From: Streptomyces sp. NBC_01445
Lineage (GTDB): Bacteria; Actinomycetota; Actinomycetes; Streptomycetales; Streptomycetaceae
Assembly (NCBI RefSeq): GCF_035918235.1
Contig: NZ_CP109485.1
Span: 1,240,001 to 1,304,000, forward strand
Direction of reading: 5' to 3'
Length of the DNA: 64,000 bases
Within the stretch, counting starts at the first letter, position 1. Every line of letters begins with the position of its first letter. Below the pieces are notes generated by a model, which was not told where the DNA came from, made no database searches, and worked only from the letters and a program-made list of their open reading frames with translations. Shown in pieces: positions 18,018 through 26,898 of the stretch. Made by a program: the position numbers and the translations under genes.

Positions 18018-18500
18018 ATGGAAACGCACGTCTCCGAATCCATAGAGATCGCTATACCGCCGAGCGTCGTCTACACGGCGGTGACGAACGTGGCCGACAT
18101 GGGCCGCTGGAGCCCCGAATGCACCGGCGCCGACGTCAAGGACAACGGCCTGCAGGAGGTCCGGCCCGGGATGAAGTTCACCGGCCACAACCGCTCCGCC
18201 AAGCGCCCCTGGTCGACCCAGTGCACCGTGATGGCAGCGGAGCCAGGCGAGCGGTTCGCCTTCCTCGCCCGTGGCGCAGGGCTACGCGTCGCGATCTGGA
18301 CCTATCGGTTCGAGCCGCTCGACTTCGGCCAGGCGACCAAGGTCACCGAGACCTGGATCGACCAGCGCGGCTGGTTCATGCACTTCATCAGCCCCAAGGT
18401 CAGCGGCATCCGCGACCGGGCCACCCACAACCGCCAGACCATGAAGGTCACCCTCCAGCGCCTCAAGAAGACACTGGAGAAGGAGCACCCGTCCACCTGA
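18018..18500 (+). CDS. SRPBCC (START-like) family protein
   Basis: A 160-residue protein with the SRPBCC/polyketide-cyclase-like ligand-binding fold: SIEIAIPPSVVYTAVTNVAD, the early MGRWSPECTGADV, then GHNRSAKRPWSTQC and a long C-terminal helix (TMKVTLQRLKKTLEKEH). Members bind hydrophobic ligands; some are cyclases, many have unknown roles. ATG at 18018 has AGAAGGG seven bases upstream. It stands alone between an intergenic stretch and the large PAS/PP2C protein, 68 bases upstream of that gene, so they may share a transcript. Confidence 0.85.
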   Translation: METHVSESIEIAIPPSVVYTAVTNVADMGRWSPECTGADVKDNGLQEVRPGMKFTGHNRSAKRPWSTQCTVMAAEPGERFAFLARGAGLRVAIWTYRFEPLDFGQATKVTETWIDQRGWFMHFISPKVSGIRDRATHNRQTMKVTLQRLKKTLEKEHPST

Positions 18501-18568
18501 GGCCGTCTGCGGTGACACTTGTCCTGTAGGGCCCGATCACTCCAGGGCAGCGAGCGGGAGACGCCTGG

Positions 18569-20965
18569 ATGGAGTCGACCATGAACGGACGGAAGGACAC
18601 CACAGCGCCCCGGGGCGGGCCGGACACTGACCGCGGCGCTCGGTTGGTGCTGGATGAGCAGGGCCTGATCGCCGAGTGGAATCAGGCGGCACGGGAGCTG
18701 CTCGGGTATCCGGCGGAGGAGGTTCTGGGCCGCCCGGTGGCGAGGCTGCTGGCCCGAGAGCAGCCGGCCTCCCCAGCCGCAACAACGGGAGCGACTGTGA
18801 CCGCACGCCACCGGGACGGACACCGGCTTGATATCCGCGCCAGGGTGTCTGCCCTGCCGGGCGAGGGCGCGGCCGTGCGCTGGTGCGTACTGCTCGACCC
18901 AGCAGAGCGAACCGACGCCGAGATGGTCGACGCGGCGCTGCTCACAGCGCTGCTGACCGAGTCCCCCCTCGGGGTGCAGGTCCTGGACCCCGAACTGCGG
19001 TTCGTCCGGCTGAACCTTGCCGGGCCAGGGCTGCGGGGGGCGGTGAGCCACGAGGCCATCGGGCGCCGCGCTCGCGAAGTGGCTCCGGGCATGGTCGACG
19101 ACGAAACGGAGCGCAGACTCCGGTCGGTGGTGGAGACGGGCCGGCCGATGACCTTCGGCCACGTCGGCCGCCCTCCGGCCGACCCCGACCACGATCACTC
19201 CTACGACGTGAGCTTCCTGCCCCTGAAGGACCCGACCGGCACCATCCACGGGGTGGTCGTCGCCTCACAGGACGTGACCGAGCGGCAACAGGCACAGGCC
19301 CGTTTGAATCTGCTGGTGGAGGCGGGCACACGGATAGGCACGACGCTGGACGTGATGACAACGGCCGAGGAACTGGCCGAGGTCGCGGCACCGGCCCTTG
19401 CCGACATCGCGGCGGTGGAGGTCCTCGACGACGTACTCGCGGGCGAGGCACCGCCGCCCGGCCCGGTGAGCTCCGAGGCGCTGCTGCGGCGGGCCGGCTT
19501 CCGTGCCGCCGCAGGGCTGGACGCGACGCCCGCCTACAGTCCCGGCGAGGTGATCCCCGGCTACCCGCCGTCCTTCACCGCGTGCCTGGCCGACCTGCAA
19601 CCCCGTCTGATTCGGGAACTGCAGGTCGACCACGAGTGGATCGTCCACGACCCCCGCCGCGCAGAGCTGCTGCGCCGGGCCGGCGCGCACTCGACGATGG
19701 TGGTACCGCTCACCGCCCGCGGGGTGGTACTCGGCCTGGCCAGCTTCTACCGAACGCAGACACCTGACCCGTTCGAAGAGGACGACCTCGCCCTCGCGGT
19801 CGAAATCGGCGCCCGGGCGGCCGTGTGCCTGGACAACGCCCGCCAGTACACCCGCGAGCGTAACGCCGCCCTCACCCTGCAACGCAGCCTGCTCCCACAG
19901 ACCGTCCCCGTACAGAACGCCGTCGAGGTGGCCTGGCGCCACGAGTCCACCCGCGGCAGCGGGGACTGGTTCGACGTCATCCCGCTGTCCGGGGCACGGG
20001 TGGCCCTGGTAGTGGGACACCTGGTCGGGCACGGCATGCAAACAGCAGCAGACATGGGCCGGCTGCGCACCGCCATCAATACCCTGACCGCGCAGGATCC
20101 GACCCCCGACGAACTGCTCGCCCAACTCCACGACCTGGCGTCCGGCCCCACTGGCGAACACGCCCACCTGGCTGATGACGACCGTGCCGACGCACACCTG
20201 GCCGGAGTCACCTGCGTGTATGCGGTCTACGACCCCATCTCCCGCCGCTGCACCTTCGCCCGGGCCGGCCACCCCGCACCTGTGATCGTTCACCCCAACG
20301 GCTCTGTCGAGGTCCCCGACGTCCCTGTCGGTCCACCCCTGGGAAGCGACCATCCGCCGTACGAGACCACCGAGGTGGAACTACCGGTGGGCAGCACCAT
20401 CGCGCTGTCCACCAGCAGCCTCGCCCCATCCGACCACCCACCCGAGGGATCGGCCCGTCTGCGGCGGATCCTCGGCAACCCCCACCGGTCTCTCAAGGAC
20501 ACCTGCGACGCCATAGTCCGAGAACGCCAAGACCGCGGCGAGGAGAGCACAGTGCTGCTACTGGCACGCACCCAGAGCCTGCGCGCCGACCAGGTCTCGA
20601 CCTGGACTCTGCCCAACGACCCCGCACTCGTCACCACCGCCCGCACCCTGGCCGTACGCCAACTGGCCCACTGGTACCTCCAGGAACTCGAGTTCCCCAC
20701 CGAACTGATCGTCAGTGAACTGGTCACCAACGCCATCCGCTACGCCACCGGCCCCATCCAGCTGCGCCTGATCCACGACCTCACCCTCATCTGCGAAGTC
20801 ACCGACGACAGCAGCACCGCCCCGCACCTTCGCCACGCATACGAAACCGACGAGGGCGGCCGCGGCCTCTTCCTCATCGCCCAACTCACCCGCCGCTGGG
20901 GCACCCGCTACACCGCCCGAGGCAAGACCATCTGGACCGAACAGGCCCTCCCATCGGGACTGTAA
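18569..20965 (+). CDS. PAS-PAS-GAF-PP2C-HATPase regulator with degenerate phosphatase motifs
   Basis: A 798-residue signalling protein of the SpoIIE/RsbU type common in Streptomyces. Domains: PAS (about 25-90, LDEQGLIAEWNQAARELLGY), a second PAS (about 125-240, ending SQDVTERQQAQ), GAF (about 250-425), a PP2C-like domain (about 440-650) and a C-terminal anti-sigma-type HATPase (about 690-798; ELIVSELVTNAIRYA, then EGGRGLFLI). Such proteins sense signals and adjust sigma-factor partner switching. The phosphatase core looks damaged: GGDW is GSGDW (Asp466 kept), the metal-binding Asp of VGDVVGHG is His484, and the usual YTDGL is STSSL at 614-618. It may act as a binding or kinase protein rather than a phosphatase. 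No membrane segment. Confidence 0.9.
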   Translation: MESTMNGRKDTTAPRGGPDTDRGARLVLDEQGLIAEWNQAARELLGYPAEEVLGRPVARLLAREQPASPAATTGATVTARHRDGHRLDIRARVSALPGEGAAVRWCVLLDPAERTDAEMVDAALLTALLTESPLGVQVLDPELRFVRLNLAGPGLRGAVSHEAIGRRAREVAPGMVDDETERRLRSVVETGRPMTFGHVGRPPADPDHDHSYDVSFLPLKDPTGTIHGVVVASQDVTERQQAQARLNLLVEAGTRIGTTLDVMTTAEELAEVAAPALADIAAVEVLDDVLAGEAPPPGPVSSEALLRRAGFRAAAGLDATPAYSPGEVIPGYPPSFTACLADLQPRLIRELQVDHEWIVHDPRRAELLRRAGAHSTMVVPLTARGVVLGLASFYRTQTPDPFEEDDLALAVEIGARAAVCLDNARQYTRERNAALTLQRSLLPQTVPVQNAVEVAWRHESTRGSGDWFDVIPLSGARVALVVGHLVGHGMQTAADMGRLRTAINTLTAQDPTPDELLAQLHDLASGPTGEHAHLADDDRADAHLAGVTCVYAVYDPISRRCTFARAGHPAPVIVHPNGSVEVPDVPVGPPLGSDHPPYETTEVELPVGSTIALSTSSLAPSDHPPEGSARLRRILGNPHRSLKDTCDAIVRERQDRGEESTVLLLARTQSLRADQVSTWTLPNDPALVTTARTLAVRQLAHWYLQELEFPTELIVSELVTNAIRYATGPIQLRLIHDLTLICEVTDDSSTAPHLRHAYETDEGGRGLFLIAQLTRRWGTRYTARGKTIWTEQALPSGL

Positions 20966-21175
20966 ATCGCTCCGGCGTAACTCCTGATCAAGGAACCATG
21001 CTGCGCCGCACCTCGGGGCGACCGATTGGCTTCCCCTCGCCCTCGCCCTCTCGGAGGCACCCGTAGTCGGCTGCGATACCCACGTGGCGGTTCGAGTCCG
21101 GCCTCAGAGGGGACCCATCAAGGTACGTCGTCTCGTGCAGCCGCAGTCTGAGGATCCCGAAGGAGCCGACCCGCA

Positions 21176-21340
21176 TTTACCACGGTCTTCGACGGCTCAC
21201 TACGACTGCCGGACGGCCGCATCGCCGTCGGCGACAGCAACTGACCCGCATACCGGGTGGGCGACCGTGGCGAGTTCAAGGTGCATGTAGCAGTGGACTC
21301 CCCAGGCGCCGACGCTCGCGTCACGACGTCACGATCATCC
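21176..21340 (+). pseudogene. Fragment of an unassigned small protein
   Basis: Two protein-like pieces in different frames: FTTVFDGSLRLPDGRIAVGD, then after a shift YRVGDRGEFKVHVAVDS. They read naturally as one beta-rich domain broken by a frameshift. I cannot name the family. The flanking sequence (20966-21175 and 21341-21678) shows nothing recognisable. Confidence 0.35.
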
Positions 21341-21678
21341 GAAGCATCATCTGACGAGGCGGGACCGCCCGTGGTCGCAAGCCGGCGACTCAGCGTTCAC
21401 TCATCTCCAACAGCAAGATCGCGATCTACAGCTGGAGTATTTCCCGGCGAGGAGCACGCTTCGTCGTGCGCTTATGCACTCGTCGCCGAACGCCCTGGCG
21501 GCGAGCGGGCGGATTATGACCACGGCTTCGGCGAGCAGGCCGGACGGCCCCTACCCGGGCTGGGTTGCATCCGACCAGAACCCTCAGTCGCCCCAAGATC
21601 CGGGCCATTCCCGGGCCAAGTCTCGCCCTAAGACCACCAAGGAAGCCGTTTTCGCTGGTCAACAGCGGTGCGAATCGT

Positions 21679-21892
21679 GTACCACCAGCAGACGAAGCAC
21701 CTTCTGGTGAGCTACTCGGCACAGAAGCTCGGGTTCTTCCAGAACCTCAAGTCGGTTGCCTGGAGGCGCCGTTGCGCTCCAGGCAACCCGACACGGGGAA
21801 CCACCTTCCGCGATCAACAAGGTGCCTCACGTCACTATCCGGCCTCGAAATGACTCGCTCCCGGACCAGCCGCGGACCAAACCTGTCGGTGA
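21679..21892 (+). repeat. Hairpin-containing intergenic element, diverged copy
   Basis: Related to the elements at 25357-25596 and 45701-45941. The plus strand ends a frame in YHQQTKHLLVSYSAQKLGFF, nearly the same peptide as in the other copies but with mostly synonymous third-position changes. It contains a hairpin and the block CCCGGACCAGCC-CGGACCA. Confidence 0.7.
21754..21788. terminator. Hairpin of the diverged element copy
   Basis: GGTTGCCTGGAG (21754-21765) pairs perfectly with CTCCAGGCAACC (21777-21788). One pair is T-A here where the other copies have G-C, a compensatory change that supports a real stem. Confidence 0.6.
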
Positions 21893-22026
21893 GCACGCAC
21901 ACCAGCCTGAAAAGGCCGTGCGTTTGGGTTCGGACCAGCGGGCGAGATGCCCACGACTTCACGGTCGATGTCGCCTACCGACCCCACGTGGGAGAACAAG
22001 GTAGTGCGCCTCACACCACTCATGAC

Positions 22027-22763
22027 GACGGACCCGGACGATCAACAACCAAATCCGAGGCCCGTCCTTGGCGACGCCGATTTCGTGGCGGCGCCGATCC
22101 GGGCCCAGCTCGTACGTGATGCGCCGGACGCGGGCCTTCAGGTCCTTCTCCAGTCCTCGGGCAGCTCCCACTCGAAGTGGACGCACGTCGGCAACCCGAC
22201 GTCGTCGAGCTCGCAGTCCTCGGGCCACAACGGGAAGTGGAACCCCGGGTCGTGGGTGCGCAGCAGGGCCCAGCGGTTCGACGGCTCCCACGCCAGCGTG
22301 TACACCCCGTCACCGGAGCGGACGGCACCACGCTCGGCCTGCTGCATGCGCAGCGCCAGCAGTTCCTTGTCCGCCCACTCCCCCAGCCGCTGCCGCGCCT
22401 CGGCCGCGGCCTTCGCCTCCGACGCGGCGTCGTCGTCCTGGGCGTGCTCGGTACCGGGCACGATGACGGTCTGCTCGGCGCCGAGAAGGCAGCCGACCAT
22501 CGCGTCGATCAGCTTCACGGGATCGCCCAACTCGCGGCGCCCCCAGGCATCTTCGTTGCCCGTGGCTGCCGCACCGAGGTGCCCGGCATGATTCCTGTAG
22601 TAGGCGGTGGCCGTCTTGTACGCGGCCGGCCGGCGCAGTTCCTCGTCCGGCACCCACGACGGGGCGAGCCCGGAGAGCGGGCCACCTGGGTGACGCGGAT
22701 TCGCCTCTCCGTCCAGTAGTTGAGCCCCGACCAGGCGTCGATCAGCACGTCGCGGATGCGCAC
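22027..22763 (-). pseudogene. Phage portal-like protein, N-terminal fragment with frameshifts
   Basis: A good start (RIRDVLIDAWSGLNYWTERR) changes frame near 22690. It continues as LSGLAPSWVPDEELRRPAAY and, further on, WADKELLALRMQQAERGAVR and LLRTHDPGFHFPLWPEDCE. It shifts again near 22145 into LKARVRRITYELGPDRRRHE and then ends. The helix-rich N-terminus, the MQQAER segment and the DPGFYFP-like strand recall Streptomyces prophage portal proteins, which usually exceed 450 residues; most of the C-terminus is gone. Assignment is from memory and tentative, but its status as a broken gene is clear. Confidence 0.45.
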
Positions 22764-22923
22764 CAGCAGCCTCCGGGGGCGGACGGGCCCCCGCGCCGCA
22801 GATCAAGAGCATGGGCTTGAACCGACATCTCTTGCCAAGGCGATTTGAACGTGTTCAAATATCTGCGCACGGATGACCTCGAAGCTCTTGCATGCGTCGA
22901 GGCAGGGACAGTTGGGGGAAGCT

Positions 22924-23109
22924 GTGGCCTCGGGCGCTGGCTACGTCGTCTTGGCGGCGTACATGTTGTACCTGGCACTCATGACGCCGTTCTGCATTCT
23001 GATCGGGGTGAAGGTGTCCGCCAGAATGGGCTGGCTGTTCTCGGCGGGCTTGATCTTCTTGCCCCTAGCCCTGCTGTTCAGCTTCGTGATCGCCGGCGTC
23101 ACCGCCTAG
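22924..23109 (+). CDS. Small two-helix membrane protein, hypothetical
   Basis: About 61 residues with two strong membrane helices: YVVLAAYMLYLALMTPFCIL and WLFSAGLIFLPLALLFSFVI, joined by a short loop (GVKVSARMG). GTG 22924 is chosen because GGGGGA lies four bases upstream; ATG 22873 in the same frame would add 17 residues but has no ribosome site. No family is recognised. It stands between the portal-like remnant and the convergent propeller gene. Confidence 0.5.
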   Translation: MASGAGYVVLAAYMLYLALMTPFCILIGVKVSARMGWLFSAGLIFLPLALLFSFVIAGVTA

Positions 23110-23422
23110 GGCTCGGCCCAGTCACTACGGCGTGATGCCCTCCGGCGCGCTCACGCAGCCGTCGACGAACGGCTCTTTCCCGTCGTCGGCGAGGTCGTCC
23201 TGCCGACGCTCGACGTCCCACCGCTCCTCGCGGTCCTCCCGGCTCGGATGCCGTGCCTCCACGACTCCTGCCGCTCTGCGCTGCTTGAGCAGCTCGCTCG
23301 GCGGAGAATTCCGCCATCCGCGTGAGCGCACACGGCGCCTTCTGCCCTGGACAGGACGGGTTCCCGGACCGTGGGCAGCCGGGAAACAGCCCGCCCACCC
23401 CCAAGGCTTCCTGATCAAGAGT
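23110..23422. other. Gap without recognised gene
   Basis: About 310 bases between two converging genes. The frames are Arg/Pro-rich and unlike protein. No clear terminator is seen. Confidence 0.4.
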
Positions 23423-25051
23423 TCACGGACAGGTTCTGGCGTCCCACGCGACCGGAACTTCGGGTGCAGGGAGAGCTCCCCCGTCTGCACGCGTCCTGAT
23501 CATCCGCCCCTCCACCGTGCCGATCACCAGGTCCCCGTCCGGACCTGCGCTCAGGCAAGTCGGTGTGTAGAGGTGCCCGCTGAGGGTGAGCGCCCTCCGC
23601 CGTACCACCGTGCCTTCCTCTGCTCGCAGCGTGAGCAGCTCGCAGGCCCCGGCTCCGGTCACGGCGTGGACGAGACCGCCGTGCACGTCGACCCCGGTCA
23701 CCCGCGCGTCGAAACGGTGGACCCAGGCCACAGCACCGTCCGGGTAAGCGCGACGTACGAGGTAGGTGCCGTCGCGCGCCGTGCACGTGTGGACAAGCCC
23801 CTGTCCGGCGTCGTCGTCGACGTATGCGGCGGGACCGCCGCGCAGGTGAGGGCCGAGTGCCTCGTGCCAGGCGAGCGGGAACAACTTCTCGACCCCGTTG
23901 GGGTCGGCCCGCACGACCCACTTCTCCAACAGTTCCGTCCTTACCTCCCCGCCGCCGACGCCGTAGAGGAAAAGCAGATGGGGCGAACGTCGCACGGTGA
24001 AGTCGTAGGAACTGTCGCTCTCCCCCAATGCCAGGGTGGCCAGCTGTCGCCCGGACGGCGTGAGCACGACGCTGTCGTACGGCGGCCAGCGCGGCCCGGG
24101 GAACAGCTCCCGTGAGTCCCTGGCCACCCAGGCACCATCCGTGCGCGCAGCGATGGCAACGGGAAAGTCGAGGCGGCTCTCGGCGAGTTGGGCACCGTCG
24201 GTGAGGGCGAACCGGCACAGCAGTGTGCGCCGGTCGCTGCTGTCGCCCACCAGGACGGTGATCCACGCGCTCTCCTCGTCCGGGGTGACGTACACCCGAC
24301 AGCCGTTGCGTTGCCGCTGGCTGTCAGGCACCGGCACCGACCACTGCGGAGTACCGTCCGGCGACCAGCACTCCAGTAGGACCCCGCTCTGCGCCGCAGC
24401 AAGAATCCGGCCGTCCCGCAGCACCTCCACGACGGCCACCCCCGGCCGCCGGGCCCAGTCGCGGCCCCGCTCGGCGGCGATGCCGGCAAGGTACCGCTGA
24501 GGTTGGTCGATGTCCGGTCCTTTGATGCCGCTCCAGTCGACCTCCACCGGCCCCTGCGGCCAGGAGACCAGCGCGGCGAGCACGTCGGCGGTAACGTCCT
24601 GCCAATCGGGGCGCTCGACGACAGATCGCGTGTACGTCACCCGGCCCAGGTCTTCGTAGTCGACAACCGGCCGAGCGAACGTCACCTCCAGGCGGCACGC
24701 ATCCCGCCAGCGCAGGGCGCTGACACCTGCCCCGGCGACGGCCACGTCAGTGCGGCGCCGCGTCTCCGGCTCGTACAGGTGCAACCCGCCCCGCAGTTCG
24801 AACTCGTCGCCCTCCTCCGTCCCCACGGCGAGCACGGGCAAGGCCGGATGGAAGGCGAGCCCCTCGATGCCCTGCTCCAGCACAATCTGGTCCCACAAAG
24901 CGAGATCGCTCGTCCGGTAGACCGCGATCCGGCCACCGTCGCCGCGTCCGCTCGCGTAACAACTGACGGCGATCCAGCGGCCGTCCGCACTCACGTCGGT
25001 CGTGAAAGGGTGGCCGATCTCGGGGAACGGGTCGTCGGGTATCAGACGCAT
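23423..25051 (-). CDS. WD40/PQQ-like beta-propeller protein, hypothetical
   Basis: A 542-residue soluble protein made of repeated four-stranded blade-like units: DVSADGRWIAVSCYASGRGD, LAFHPALPVLAVGTEEGDE, VVEVLRDGRILAAAQSGVLL, VVLTPSGRQLATLALGESDS and GPDGDLVIGTVEGRMIRTRA. These are typical of WD40 or quinoprotein-like propellers, which serve as scaffolds; no catalytic motif is seen. There is no signal peptide. Start at 25051, no longer in-frame alternative. Its neighbours are remnants and an intergenic element, so context gives no function. Confidence 0.75.
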   Translation of the reverse strand: MRLIPDDPFPEIGHPFTTDVSADGRWIAVSCYASGRGDGGRIAVYRTSDLALWDQIVLEQGIEGLAFHPALPVLAVGTEEGDEFELRGGLHLYEPETRRRTDVAVAGAGVSALRWRDACRLEVTFARPVVDYEDLGRVTYTRSVVERPDWQDVTADVLAALVSWPQGPVEVDWSGIKGPDIDQPQRYLAGIAAERGRDWARRPGVAVVEVLRDGRILAAAQSGVLLECWSPDGTPQWSVPVPDSQRQRNGCRVYVTPDEESAWITVLVGDSSDRRTLLCRFALTDGAQLAESRLDFPVAIAARTDGAWVARDSRELFPGPRWPPYDSVVLTPSGRQLATLALGESDSSYDFTVRRSPHLLFLYGVGGGEVRTELLEKWVVRADPNGVEKLFPLAWHEALGPHLRGGPAAYVDDDAGQGLVHTCTARDGTYLVRRAYPDGAVAWVHRFDARVTGVDVHGGLVHAVTGAGACELLTLRAEEGTVVRRRALTLSGHLYTPTCLSAGPDGDLVIGTVEGRMIRTRADGGALPAPEVPVAWDARTCP

Positions 25052-25356
25052 CGCAGGAGCGTATCGGCCGACGATCCCTGGTGAGCGGTCCAGTCGCTGC
25101 CACTGTCCCCTATGAGCTGGACCTTAGAGGAGATGACCGCCTGCGCCTCCCGCGACATTCTCGTCATCCCGGGCGGTGTCCTCGGCCGGGCCTGCCGGGC
25201 CGGCCTGCTCCCCATGGAGCCGTCAGCCCATCTGGTCCTCGGCGGACAGGCAATCCAGCCAAGATCCGGACCGGGCGTGGACCAACTAGACTTCCCATCA
25301 AGCGATATCGCCCGTTACCGCAGGTCAGGCGCCAAAGAGGCCCTGTACCGCAAGGA
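25052..25356. other. Gap preceding element copy, decayed sequence
   Basis: About 305 bases upstream of the propeller gene. A plus-strand frame from 25112 (SWTLEEMTACASRDILVIPG) runs into the repeat element and ends in KNVLVSYSPKKLGFF, but its first part is unique and unassigned. Confidence 0.4.
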
Positions 25357-25596
25357 GACGAAGAACGTTTTGGTTTCATACAGCCCGAAGAAACTTGGGT
25401 TCTTCTAGAGTCTCAAGTTGGGTGCCTGGAGGGAGCTTTACCCTTCCAGGCACCCACAGCCCCGCAGCCCCTATCCGTGACCATTCAGCAACCTTCCGGA
25501 CCCGTTCGCCGCGAATCTGCGCGCGTCCCGGACCAGCCACGGACCAGCTGGGTCGCTAGGTTGCGTCGCCCTCGCGGGGCGAAGCATGCGAAGAAG
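25357..25596 (+). repeat. ~240-bp hairpin element, left copy
   Basis: Differs from 45701-45941 at only about a dozen positions and has the same orientation. It contains the C-terminal codons of a plus-strand frame (KNVLVSYSPKKLGFF, TAG), a hairpin, and the C-terminal codons of a minus-strand frame (QLVRGWSGTRAD...PEGC, TGA). It thus looks like the converging ends of two genes around a shared terminator. Just beyond it, the minus strand reads DGIDVRGFFA, a phrase seen near the end of GH1 glycosidases. Confidence 0.85.
25420..25455. terminator. Hairpin terminator of left element copy
   Basis: GGGTGCCTGG and CCAGGCACCC pair perfectly, extended by GGG/CCC after a one-base bulge, around a seven-base loop AGCTTTA. 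Confidence 0.75.
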
Positions 25597-25739
25597 CCGC
25601 GGACGTCGATGCCGTCGCGCAGGGCGGGGCTGCTCACCGGCAACGTCGAGGTGATAGACGTCGTTGCCCAGGGTCGGCCACCACATGTACCGGCGCCAGT
25701 TGCCGTCAGGGTGCGGGTGCGCAGCACTCGCCCGCTCCC

Positions 25740-26750
25740 TCAGGTCGACTGCCGGTGGGCCACCTGCGCGGGGGGCAGCACACTGTGCAGCATCGAGGCC
25801 GCGTCGACGTGTTCTCCGGCGGTCACGGCGCTGAGCCATTGCCTGGCATGCCGACCGTAATCGGTGTCCGGGATCCACGCGGAAGACAGTTGGGGCGTGG
25901 CGAGACGGGACTCGGGGGTGTTGTCGGCTCCCATCACCGCCAGGTCGGCCGGGGCAGAGAGACCCAAGTCGGTCAATGCTGCCAGGACGGCGAGACCCAT
26001 GCGGTCTTCGTGGACGCAGACAGCGGTGATCCCGGAACTGAGCAGCGCCGGGATTCCTCCGGCAATGGCGTTGCGGTCCAGGCGGAAGGACACGGTGGTC
26101 GGCGTCGGCAGTCCGCGGCGGGTGCACTCGTCGATGGCGCCACTCAGCCGGCTGCGCGCCACGGACAGGCGAGGTGAAGGCTCGGCGGGCAGAACGTAGC
26201 CGATGTGCTGGTGGCTGCGTTCGGCGAGGTGGGAAACCTGGGCAGCCCCGATGTTCCGCTCCCAGAAGCGATCGCCCTCCTGGTCCGCATCGGCGAGTGG
26301 AGTCAGGCCGAGGACGTGTTGGGCGCCCAGCGCCGTGAGCCGGGTGTGAGTATCCGCAGACACGAAGGTCAGTAGGACGACACCGAAGGGCTGCACCGCC
26401 CGGACGGTGTCACACAGCTGTGCCTCGGAGGTCTTGGTGTGGACCAGGACGGTGTAGCCGAGGCTGCCGACGCCCCCGGTGATGTACTCGATCGTGCGCC
26501 CGCTGACCTCTCCCGTGTACGTGGGGTCGACGACGATGAGCACGATCTTGCTGTGCCCGCGGCGCAGCGAGGCCGCAGCCGCATTGGGGACGTACCCGAG
26601 TTCTTCGGCGGCGGCGAGGACGCGGGCCCGGGTGGCGGGAGTCGTCTTGTCCGGCCGGTCGTTGAGTACGTAGCTGACCGTGGCGATCGAGACCCCGCTA
26701 CGCCGGGCTACGTCGCTGATGGTGACCCGCTTTTCGGCCCGCGCTGCCAT
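25740..26750 (-). CDS. LacI-family transcriptional repressor
   Basis: A 336-residue LacI/GalR regulator. The DNA-binding domain is at the N-terminus: VTISDVARRSGVSIATVSYV followed by NDRPDKTTPATRARVL (residues 9-45, including the hinge). The periplasmic-binding-like sugar domain follows (KIVLIVVDPTYTGEVSG; AVMGADNTPESRLATPQLS). It is divergent from the GH78 rhamnosidase, with a LacI-type palindrome between them, so it probably represses that gene until rhamnose or a rhamnoside binds. This inference comes from gene arrangement, as the ligand pocket cannot be read. It ends about 145 bases from the element copy at 25357-25596. Confidence 0.93.
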   Translation of the reverse strand: MAARAEKRVTISDVARRSGVSIATVSYVLNDRPDKTTPATRARVLAAAEELGYVPNAAAASLRRGHSKIVLIVVDPTYTGEVSGRTIEYITGGVGSLGYTVLVHTKTSEAQLCDTVRAVQPFGVVLLTFVSADTHTRLTALGAQHVLGLTPLADADQEGDRFWERNIGAAQVSHLAERSHQHIGYVLPAEPSPRLSVARSRLSGAIDECTRRGLPTPTTVSFRLDRNAIAGGIPALLSSGITAVCVHEDRMGLAVLAALTDLGLSAPADLAVMGADNTPESRLATPQLSSAWIPDTDYGRHARQWLSAVTAGEHVDAASMLHSVLPPAQVAHRQST

Positions 26751-26826
26751 GCGTCTCCCTTAACAACCGCCCGAGGCGGATTGCTTGTCCGCCAGCCCCC
26801 ATTGTGCCTATGCTCGCCGCGCCTCG

Positions 26827-26840
26827 GTGAAACGTTTAAC
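26827..26840. promoter_or_regulatory. LacI-family operator
   Basis: GTGAAACGTTTAAC with perfect core AAACGTTT, the symmetric central-CG type bound by LacI-family proteins. It lies 76 bases before the LacI start and 58 before the rhamnosidase start. Confidence 0.65.
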
Positions 26841-26898
26841 CGGGGTGTCGTCCACGGCCGGGACGAGGACGTTCCTCGGCGCGATGAAGGAGACCTGC

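Noticed and set aside
21032..21113. tRNA-like outline: seven complementary end bases (TCCCCTC/GAGGGGA) 82 nt apart with GGTTCGAGTCC inside
   Set aside because: The supposed T-arm does not sit next to the acceptor strand, no D-arm or anticodon stem can be drawn, and there is no CCA-proximal discriminator context. Probably chance.
25597..25739. GH1 glycosidase C-terminal remnant next to the left element copy (DGIDVRGFFA)
   Set aside because: Only ten residues match the phrase and the surrounding frame has no further GH1 features.
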